A DNA stretch of 64,000 nucleotides from Sipunculus nudus. Lineage: Eukaryota > Annelida > Sipuncula > Golfingiida > Sipunculidae. The notes under the pieces are model-generated. The model made no database searches. It was not told the DNA's origin and saw nothing but the letters and a program-made list of their open reading frames with translations. The stretch is taken from positions 22,491,033 to 22,555,032 of the forward strand of contig CM049309.1 of the NCBI GenBank assembly GCA_026874595.1, read 5' to 3'. Below, piece by piece: positions 54,832-64,000 of the stretch (position 1 is its first letter; every line of letters starts with the position of its first letter). The translations under genes were made by a program, and so were the position numbers.

Positions 54832-56990
54832 TAAAAAAAAACTAGAAGACCATAGGTCGAGCGCTTACCAAAAATTGAAAGAGGACTGACAGACAGAAAG
54901 GGGAATGCAAAGACTAATAGAATGAGCTATAGTTTTTGGTGATAGGACAATTTTGCAAAATGAATTTTTCCCCAAAAATGCATGACCATTGTAACAGCAG
55001 ATTCAGACAGTTATATATCAAAAGAAAAGCCTTTAAATGGCGAGTAAAAGAAGCTACAGTTTATGCTGCATTGATAAATTTTGATGAAGATATATAGAAA
55101 TAACCATTTTGTAGTTTTTTAATGACCTTGGCGTTTAGCTTTGAACTATTTAATCAAAAAGACATCAGAAATTCGAGATCTTTAGGTGTAATATCAACAG
55201 TATAACATTCAGAGGGATCGTTTATTTAATCTGGCCTGTGGAAAGCCGTATATCAGACGAAAGAATAATCAGGGGGCGAATTTGTCGACAACTGACAAAA
55301 TGACGGTCATACTGGCATACTGAGAGATCTGAGATATCATTTGACTAGACCATAAACTAGGAAAAGAATAGAAGAACATATCGAGCTTTAGTTTATGAAG
55401 CTAAGGTTTATAGTTTTGGAGGTATGGCCAAAAATTGATTTGTTGCAGTGTTTCGAATGCAGCTCCCCCCAGCGGCTATTTTCCGAAAATGAAAAATCAG
55501 TTTGAGATATTAGTGTAAGACATAAGATGTACCAGTTTCCAAAGATTCCTGCAAAACTCTGGCCTGTAGAATGATATACAAGTATGTTAGTCACAAAAAC
55601 CAGGAAACAGGCCAAATTGAGGACAACTGACAGACATACTGACTCACTGATAATTCTGAGATGACAGATAACTAGACCATCCTTTAAGAAAAACATAGAG
55701 GGACATATTGAGCTATATTTTATGTATCTAACGTTTAAAGTTTTGGAGATATGACCAACAAACGATATGTTGCAGTGAATCGAATGCAGCGCTCCCTAGC
55801 GGTAATTTCCAAAAATGAAAATCAGTTTTGAGATATCTGTATAAGACATAGGGTGTACCAGTTTCTAAAGGATTCCTGCAAAACTCTGGAATGTAGAAAG
55901 GTATATGTAAGGCACAAGAACCAGCAAGCAAGCAAGGTGAGGACAACTTACAAACAGACAGACGTACTGACTCATTGACACATCTGAGATGACAAATAAC
56001 TAGACCATCCTTTAAGGAAAGCATAGAGGGACATATTGAGCTATAATTTTTGCAGCTAAGGTTAATAGTTTTTGAGATATGACCAAAAAAAAGATATTTC
56101 AGATATTATTGTAAGACATAAGATGTACCAGTTATCAAAGGATTCCTGCAAAACTCTGGCCTGTAGAATGGTAAACAAGTAGGTAAGTCACAAGAACCAG
56201 CAAACATGCCAAATTGAGGACAACTGACAGACATACTGACTCACTGATAATTCTGAGATGACAGATAACTAGACCATCCTTTGAGGAAAACATAGAGGGA
56301 CATATTGAGCTATATTTTATGTATCTAACGTTTATAGTTTTGGAGATATGACCAACAAACGATATGTTGCAGTGATTCGAATGCAGCGCTCCCTAGCGGC
56401 GTTTTTCCGAAAATGAAAATCAGTTTTGAGATATTTGTGTAAGACATAGGATGTACCAGTTTCCAAAGGAGTCCTGTAAAACTCTGGCCTGTAGAATGGT
56501 ATATGTAACACACAAAAACCAGCAAACATGCCAAATTGAGGACAACTGACACACATACTGACTCACTGATAATTCTGAGATGACAGATAACTAGACCATC
56601 CTTTGAGGAAAACATAGAGGGACAATATTGAGCTATATTTTATGTATCTAACGTTTATAGTTTTGGAGATATGACCAACAAACGATATGTTGCAGTGATT
56701 CGAATGCAGCGCTCCCTAGCGGCGTTTTTCCGAAAATGAAAATCAGTTTTGAGATATTTGTGTAAGACATAGGATGGACCAGTTTCCAAAGGAGTCCTGT
56801 AAAACTGTGGCCTGTAGAATGGTATATCTAACACACAAGAACCAGCAAACAGGCCAAATTGAGGGCGACTGAAAAACAGACAGACATACTGACCCACTGA
56901 CACATCCGAGATGCCAGTTGACTAGATCATCCTTTGAGGAAAGTATAGAGGAACAAATTTAGCTATGGTTTATAGGTTTTGAGATAATAC
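54832..56990 (-). repeat. Inverted counterpart of the 49.9-51.7 kb composite repeat
   Basis: AAACTAGAAGACCATAGGTC and GAGCGCTTACC at 54836 are the complement of the repeat's 3' terminus. The ~230-bp block (about 54925-55140) and about five units of roughly 325 bases follow in reverse. The third unit (about 56040-56130) has lost about 60 bases, including the GCGCTCCCTAGCGG box. Complement motifs CAGCGCTCCCTAGCGG lie at 55787-55802, 56384-56399 and 56707-56722, with a degenerate one at 55461-55476. Confidence 0.8.
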
Positions 56991-57215
56991 TGTGACATGA
57001 CTGTCATAGAAAAACCAGCATATGCTTTAGAGATACTGTGTTGCACATAAAATATTCATGGCACTCTGCGGTTTATCGGTTGTTGAATAATCATAATTTC
57101 TTTCTGCGAGTGCCATATTTAGGACATATTCTCAATTAAATTGACGATTATAAAATGTCCATGTTTTCAAATACAAGCAGAACTCTTATGAAACAGGATC
57201 AAATAAATTTATAAC

Positions 57216-57280
<65 letters not shown>

Positions 57281-59062
57281 AACACAGAGGAATCAAATTT
57301 AATTCCTCTATAATTGTGAACCTTTACAGCACTCTGACAGCTGTTTCTTACAGAAATTGCAATATATATATATATATTTGTATATTTATGTTGCCGTTAT
57401 ACAGTTCATTAAGACTTCCGTCACAGCAGTGCTACCATCTATAGGTAATTTTTTTTAATTAATTAGAGACCCTCAGTGCTGCCACCTGCCAGTTGTTTAT
57501 CAAATTAGTCTACCCCTTAAAAATACCTTAAAATACCTGTGTCATTTATCTATTGGTAAAACTTGATCATTTGACATGGCAACTGTGTTGACCAGGTTAC
57601 TTGGTAACTATGTGTATTTTTCATTTTGTCTATGATGTTTTGAAACAGATTCCTGACACAGGGTAAGTTATTTCATTTAAATTATTTTAGTTGATATTTC
57701 TCTCAAATATTTATTAGTTCACTCTTAAAGTCTGTCTCCTTCCTTTGTAAATATGTATCAATTGCCGGGGTAACCGTTATTAAAAACCTGAATGTTTTTT
57801 TGTTATAATGGATCAAGACCATGTGCCTTCATATACAATGTTTCAATGATATTTAATTGGCGAGAACAGGATGTAAACTTTTACATGTTTTGTGAAATAT
57901 ATGCATATGCGTGAACCATTATGCACATTTCTTTGTTATTGTCATTATTCTTTGCAGAATTTAATTACACCTTACAACAGCTTGTTGAATATACGACTAT
58001 TTGCCCCAAAAACCAAGTTTTCCGATTCATAAAGCCAACCCACCTGCTGGACCGGCAACATATATATTGATACAAATGCATCAACGAAGTGGCTAGTGCC
58101 TTGAGGGTCATTAACGTCTAACCCTTGTCATTCTGATATCAGACGTCGGTCACAATATCAATGGCAGTTGACTCAGTTATCTAACAAGTGGCCACACATG
58201 ATATCTCTTTTCAATGGTAAAATTATTGATTAACAACAAAGTTAAGCTCGTCACTATTTCAGTGAATGTGCTGTCATGCAGCGACACTCCACTCCTCATG
58301 ATACGGATAGCTTGATGGTTAAGGAAACCATCATGTTATCCCGTCAAGGGTAACACGTAGGTATAATGAAAATAATAATAATACCAAGAGTCGTATTAGT
58401 AATAAAACGTAGCCTAGTGATAATATAGGGAGTCGGGTATCGGCGTTGTAGTTCTCGATCTAGAACCTAATGTCATGAAAAAATCATGACCTCTTTATTT
58501 TCAGCCTGTCCCGGATGGGATGATATATAGGTTGACGAGTTTATTTCTATAACCATACTTGATTAAAAAATGTTTGTGTGTGGATGTACCTGCAAAACCA
58601 TCCATTCCCCTCTCTCCCAACCCCCCCCCCCCCCCAAAAAAAAATGTTGCCATTTCTGTTTGCACTAGATCCCAAATATGGCTGATTTTCAAGAGCTAAA
58701 AGTTTGGTACAATATTAGTCATATGTCACAAATGTGCTCTTGATATTTGCTTTTGACCTTTGCCTATTTCCAAAGGCCGTACACTCCGTATACGATTCTC
58801 CATTATCGCTCAGTTGTTGGCGTCGATGGGAGATTTCCAGTTATCGCTTTCCTATTACATACATCTTATCACGTATGTTTGTTATAACCGGTCATAGCCT
58901 TTATTTAAACATTCAAAGCTCTTAGGTTCTGTCGAGATTTTATAATGCATTTTGACCTTGAGGCGCTTAAGAGACCGATCCGGTAAAAACCCCTTAAGCT
59001 CCCAAGTCCGACGCCTAAATCCTTGTGAAATCTTATCCTAGATTAGCTTTTTATTACGGCAG
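56991..59062. other. Gene-free stretch with microsatellites and C15 tract
   Basis: (TA)n-(CA)n at 57219-57285, a short (TA)n at 57362-57377 and C15 at 58621-58635 followed by A9. No exon recognised. Confidence 0.5.
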
Positions 59063-59277
59063 AGGAAAATAAACAACCCGTGCTGGAGGATCTTGACTCT
59101 GGTGAGGGAACTTCGCAGCACCCCTCAGCCAGACGGAAGAGGATACGGATAATACGGGATTACGTCATGGTCGAGCCTGTCATAGCATATACATTTTCAA
59201 CTCAAGACACCGAGCTGTTCTTTAGTGCATTCGTAAACCCTTCCTGTTTCGAAATTATTGGGTGTGACCGAAGATGA
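59063..59277 (+). CDS. Speculative exon, possible membrane-transporter N-terminal segment
   Basis: After TTTTTATTACGGCAG the frame reads EENKQPVLEDLDSGEG, a basic RRKRIRIIRDYVM stretch, then VEPVIAYTF and FFSAFVNPSCFE before a TGA at 59275. An acidic leader, basic patch and VEP-type hydrophobic segment is the layout of the N-terminus before TM1 in SLC46/folate-transporter-like MFS proteins, but the match is weak and from memory. A GTAAAC within the frame at 59233 is a possible phase-0 donor, which would suit the phase-0 acceptor at 61789. Otherwise the frame ends just before a C19 tract. Confidence 0.25.
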
Positions 59278-59278
59278 A

Positions 59279-59308
59279 CCCCCCCCCCCCCCCCCCCACA
59301 CACACACA
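59279..59308. repeat. C19 tract plus (CA)n
   Basis: Uninterrupted C run followed by CA repeats. Confidence 0.95.
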
Positions 59309-61788
59309 CATAAAAAAATAAGGAGACGGATTGAAAAACCAATAACAATATTCGACAGACATAATAAATTATAATGAAAAAAAAGTTAAATACAGTGATA
59401 ACTGGTAAATAGCTAATATAACCGTATAGCAATAAATTACGAGCTGCATTTTTTACAGGTCATATGCTAATTGTGCCCATGCTATATAAAACCGTTGTAA
59501 CTGTTGTATTTTATTGTTTTAAATATCTGCTTCGATTTTAGTCAATTTGAATGATATGTGGATATTTAATTTTTTTTTAATTCTAAATTTTACATTTCAT
59601 ATGCGCAGGGAAATCTAATAAAAGTTATATCATATTCACTTTCATTTATAAGGAAAATTGTACCTTGAGATGCCATCAGGCTGATCAGCTTTTGGTCACC
59701 CTTGAATGATTTCTGAGTGTTTTTTTTTGTGTTTCATTTAAAATAAAAAATGTCATATAAAATAGGAAATTTCAAATGATTGGCCAAATCTTTCGTTTGA
59801 GATATGGCTTGATATGTTATATTTACGCTACAAGTTTTGCCATCTCCTTTTAACTTAACCTTACACTGAAAAACTATTGCGTTTTAAAATTTCGACCTTG
59901 TTTTATAGTCCTTGCCACTACACCTCCCCGTTATGAATGCATTTCATGGGAGAGATTATTTCTAATATTTTATATATTATGCATATCACGCAGTGACCCT
60001 CATGAACTTTTTAACACACAAGGCGTTGCCCACTAGTTTCACCTGTTGTTCAGCATGTAGTTAAGATGACGCTGTGTAATTCGGTCTCGAGAACATTGCC
60101 ATGCTAACGTTTAAAACAATTAAAGGTAAAACATGCAGAGGATCATGTAGAGAAACGTGCTGAGATCACAGAAAAATTGGAAAAATGAAAAAAAAATTAT
60201 AGTGGTATAATGTGAGCAGCGACTTCGACAATAATGAGGACCTTAAATACTATTCCTCTAACAGAGAGCCGGTTTGTCATGGAAACACTAACATGTGTAT
60301 GTACATTAATCAACAAGTCCATCATAGGATTATATGACAGTACACGTCATCTTATTCAAGTCTTAAAGGACAAACGGTGCAAATAGCTTAAGCCTATATA
60401 TAGTTCAGACTAAAGTTCAAATTAGGGTTGTATCTATATTTGTAAGCAGTTATAGTGTTTCCTTGATACGACGATACAGCATGCAGGGCAAATCGGTGAC
60501 CGTATTGATGTGGCGTATCGAGATGTGTCGATATATCTGTATACTTAATCAGCCCTCATCGGGGCCCACCTCTTAATAACATGGCTTATGTGTCTTAAGA
60601 GTCTCCTGACCCGATTGCGTTTCTGTGTATTCTTGGTTACTTTTATTGATTTACGATTAATTTGGCAATTTTACGAAATTTCTTATGCTATTATATCATT
60701 CATATATATTGATCAAGGTCTGGGGTAACAGCTACATCAGTATGAGAGATCTGTACTTATGGTTAAATAAATGTATGTTTTTTAAATAATTATTTTGTCC
60801 TTCTACAAATACACTTTATATTGAAGGGAACTGGCAACATTCGTCTATATATCATAAATCATTACTGTATGGTCATCATTTAAGATATGCATAAACATAT
60901 CAGTTAAAATCAACACAAATCTGCAGTTGGGGTTATTGTAAATCATTAGAAGTGTTCTGTTCTGCCAGCACATTCGCCACGACGTTTCAGCAGTTCTATA
61001 GCTTGGAATTGTAAATGTGTGGCATTTGACACCGAACTCTCTATAATATGACATAACAGTGTATATACGTAGCATTTTTCCCCATGAGGTTTGCATTTTG
61101 CATAACTTTTGATGAGCACCACATATTTGAGTTATTCTATTGATTCTATTGTTCGGCATGCGACATACCTGAGTAAAATATTCATTCTTTCATTCATTCA
61201 TCCACACAGTTAGTACATATTTCTCACATGTTTAAAAAAACCTAAAAGAAATAATGAAACAGAGATAAATACTCCTGGGATCATATATCAAAATAAAATA
61301 TATAAAGCATTTTTCCGACTATATGTCATTTTTACCTTATTATATATTAGAAATATATGTGAATTAATAAATATCCATGGACACGGTGGATGTGTTTAAT
61401 TATTTAAACAAATACATTTATTATCCATTTTCAGATAATCAAAAATTATCTGTTCTAGTAGGTACAATGACATGTAATTTGTTTTAGTTTGAAATGTTAG
61501 AGTGTGTGTATGAAATGGAAAAAAATAACAAACCCTTTTAAAACTGATGTTTTTAATGTCCTATCACATTATACAGTATATAGGTTTCTGTGAAAATGCT
61601 GACAAGTGGGGACATCTGTGTTCAGATTTTGAAGCTGCCATATTACGTACATGTACTGTTTTCCTGAAATAATATGATGCAAAACACTCGATAGAAAACA
61701 CTTTCCCGGGCCTCAACATGTGCTCATTACATGAGAATATACAAGGCCTGGAAATACGTCCCTGTAACCTTTACGGTACCATATTCAG
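59309..61788. other. Gene-free AT-rich stretch
   Basis: A 104-codon minus-strand frame (60845-61159) has ordinary amino-acid composition but no recognised domain or splice partners; I leave it unannotated. No repeat family that I can name. Confidence 0.4.
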
Positions 61789-62056
61789 GTTGATGACGTC
61801 ACGCCATTGTGTCTCCTTGACGACGATGACGACACTGAGCTTGACGTTCAGTTTCTCACAGTATTTCTGGTTTGCACAAGCTTTTTAGCAGAGCAGTCTG
61901 AATATTTCGAAACTTCCTTGTGGTATCACAAATCACGATGTCCAGAGCTTACAGAGAGGTTCAGGCGCGTCGAGTACACCCGTGGGTATTGGAGCAGAAG
62001 GTTTATGCAGAGGAGCGGCGGGAAACCAGCGAGAAAACCAGCGACAACCAGCCAAG
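61789..62056 (+). CDS. Speculative internal exon, unrecognised
   Basis: An acceptor-like CCATATTCAG precedes 61789, and a donor-like CCAAG before GTAGGA follows 62056. The block is open in phase 0 in and phase 1 out, 89 codons. The translation has an acidic run (LLDDDDDTELD), a hydrophobic stretch (FLTVFLVCTSFL) and a basic tail (RRFMQRSGGKPARKPATTSQ). GC content is higher than in the flanks. The phase fits a join from 59232. No homologue recognised; the block also spans a TGACGTCA, so a promoter origin is an alternative. Confidence 0.25.
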
Positions 62057-62681
62057 GTAGGACATGTTTTCTATTTGTACTGTGAACTCGACTTCAACTT
62101 ATTCAGTCCTATTATTAACACTCCACTCACATAATGACATATGCCATTACTATTTCATATATTTAAAGATCGGAAATCGAAAGGATATATTTATTATTAT
62201 AAACAAATATTATATCTTGTAGGCTAAGTTTACGGCGAACATAATGCTTCATTCTATAGTCTTGTCCCCCCCCCCCCCCCCCCCACACACACTGTTTTCA
62301 ATACTGATTGTTAGAAAAATTACATTCATGGTGTTACTACGGAAATTGGGGAATAAGGTTCTGCCAAGACATAAAATAGCTACCTTACGGCACCTTTGAG
62401 TATCTATTGTATAGTCTGTATGTGATTTTCTATGTAAAGGGCCCAAATAGTTCTGCCCTCACCTGGGCTGTCAAGGCCACAGGATCGTATAGATAATTTA
62501 AACCCGATGTTGCTTTTTTTGTCATTTAATGTTACTTCATTACTCTTGAACTGGTGCTAGCTGATCAGATAATTCCGTCTTTTCTTTACGAATTGTCATT
62601 ATATAGGAATATGAGTCGTCATTCATCGGATATTATCTTATCTTATCTTATAAACCTGGTCCGCCCTCTTCCTAGAATAAT
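62057..62681. other. Intergenic or intronic stretch with C19 tract
   Basis: C19 at 62266-62284, then CA repeats. Nothing else recognised. Confidence 0.5.
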
Positions 62682-62800
62682 AACAATGGCGGTCGCTTAG
62701 CAACCACAGGAAGGAAGACGTACGACATGCGCATGCGCCTTGTGTCATTTTCATTCATGCACAATGTGATGACGTCATTTTGGCGAACTTTACCTTTTGC
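62682..62800. promoter_or_regulatory. Promoter-like cluster of conserved activator motifs
   Basis: Within 120 bases lie a YY1-like CAATGGCGG (62684-62692) and an RFX X-box-like GTCGCTTAGCAACC (62692-62705). An ETS-like CAGGAAGGAAG (62707-62717) and the NRF1 palindrome TGCGCATGCGC (62728-62738) follow. A full CRE TGACGTCA (62770-62777) and an E2F-like TTTTGGCGAA (62778-62787) complete the cluster. These motifs typically cluster in TATA-less housekeeping promoters. ATTAG before GTACAG at about 62819 could be a first-exon donor for a + strand gene to the right. Direction is not certain. Confidence 0.4.
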
Positions 62801-62819
62801 TGCTGTTTTTATGCATTAG

Positions 62820-64000
62820 GTACAGTTGAGCCGGCATATAATCGTGTTGTAGGCTTGCTATGTATATATTGCCCTATATATTGATGTAGCTGTGTATTTG
62901 ACCCGAAGCACCACGTTATGGCCTTTCCCAGCTAAACTGCTTATCATTTTTTTCACGCACAACAGACTACAGACTTTCTTTTTCTGTGTAACAGTGTTCC
63001 GTAGTATCTGATGTTATATATTTCAAACATCCTAGCACAAGAGTATATTTTAAAACATAGCATTAGAGCAGCTTTTATTGGGTGGCGGGAGACTATAAAT
63101 AATAAAAAATATACGATTCATCGATTCATGTCCACCTGTCCATGGCATATATATAATTTTATTAAGTTCTGATAATTAGTTATAATTTGAAAAAGAAATG
63201 TCCATATAATTTAACATTTGTGATTATTATATAACATGAAAATCCAAATTCTGAGTTAAATTTCTGAGGTAAAATTCAAAATATACAACTAAAACTGAAA
63301 CCACAGTATATACTATTGTGATTCGGTATACAAGTGCTGATAACTCGAGCTTAGACATGCCATTATTTACCAGAACATATAAAGCGTTATAAAATACCAT
63401 AACAGTGCATGGTTATTGTATCATTAGTTAAATTAGGGTATTAGCGTCCCTGTGATCTTTACATAATTAATTCTCCCTCGCAAAATCTGGGAAGATTACA
63501 TGCTCGCGAATTCGAACAGATCTAGGAATGTGTAATGTGATATGCGATGTCACATTACATTTTATTGTATTATTTTAAATTACCTTGTTTTATAGCAGAT
63601 AATATGTTATTATATAAGATGATATTGTATATTTGATGATATATTATATACATTAACTTAAATGTCATGTTTTAATTGCAATATTAAATCATGTTGTGTT
63701 TTGTTATTTTATGATACATTTTATAAGTTATGTTGTATTATATTATCTTATATTATATTATTTATACACATATAACCTTCTGTTGCATTGTATTGCATAG
63801 TATGTAGTATGAACTTTAAGTTTTTGCAATATATTATATTGTATCTTATATATATATGTTATGCATGTCTTGTTTTTAAATCGATTAATATCAGATCATA
63901 TATTATATACTATTTCAATTTGTATTATATAATATGATCTAGTATTATATTAAATTGTTATAATATATTATATTTTACTGTATTTTATTATAAATCTTTT
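62820..64000. other. AT-rich stretch to the window end
   Basis: From about 63540 the sequence becomes simple TATTATAT/TTATATTATA-rich DNA. No exon recognised. Confidence 0.5.

Noticed and set aside
60845-61159. 104-codon minus-strand gene
   Set aside because: Ordinary composition but no domain, no repeat family and no splice evidence. A frame of this length is expected by chance in 64 kb.
63540-64000. Centromeric or telomeric satellite at the window end
   Set aside because: Only AT-rich simple sequence without a stable period and without telomere hexamers.

Overview
This is eukaryotic, AT-rich, repeat-dominated DNA. Genes are split by long introns, there are no operons, and long (TA)n, (CA)n and (GA)n microsatellites and G or C homopolymers are common. 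tRNA-derived SINEs, non-LTR and LTR retrotransposon remnants and many short inverted-repeat transposons are present. The mixture of a GTCCGT-rich dispersed repeat, GGTCAAGGTCA-type repeats, L1/Tx1-like and CR1/L2-like LINE remnants and a secreted PAN/Apple protein suggests a marine spiralian, most likely a bivalve mollusc. That taxonomic call is inference; nothing here fixes the species.

Only one gene is reasonably supported. It lies on the + strand between about 11.4 and 27.1 kb and encodes a small secreted protein. Its parts are a candidate signal-peptide exon (11365-11527), a possible alternative or cassette exon (17937-18014), a large symmetric phase-1 exon (20278-20772) and a terminal exon with a PAN/Apple-like domain and stop codon (26483-26751). 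All junction phases are mutually compatible. The last intron is almost filled by a minisatellite of about 4.9 kb with a 39-bp unit (about 21.4-26.3 kb), which is the most conspicuous structure in the window.

The rest is mostly mobile and repetitive DNA. At 3.0-4.2 kb there is an internally deleted L1/Tx1-like LINE, and at 16.9-17.2 kb a CR1/L2-like reverse transcriptase fragment. At 28.9-31.3 kb a segment is present three times, interrupted by an inverted-repeat element that carries a tRNA-SINE head and by a pogo-like MITE. At 32.9-35.6 kb a composite repeat contains a dimeric 277-bp tandem array built on a GGTGGCGCCACC palindrome. At 36.2-38.2 kb a partly duplicated LTR/gag remnant carries a SINE with a target-site duplication and a paralogous empty site. 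At 39.3-46.4 kb there are two copies of a 21-bp palindromic minisatellite, inverted LINE 3' ends, several MITEs and a TTAA-flanked 604-bp transposon with a paralogous empty site. At 49.9-57.0 kb two oppositely oriented arrays of about 330-bp units each carry a CTCF-like motif, with a separate 149-bp array beside the first.

The right end (57-64 kb) is mostly unique AT-rich DNA. It holds two speculative exons (59.06 and 61.79 kb) and one compact promoter-like cluster (62.68-62.80 kb) with YY1-, RFX-, ETS-, NRF1-, CRE- and E2F-like sites. Most short open frames in the window are chance or repeat-derived and are not annotated as genes.
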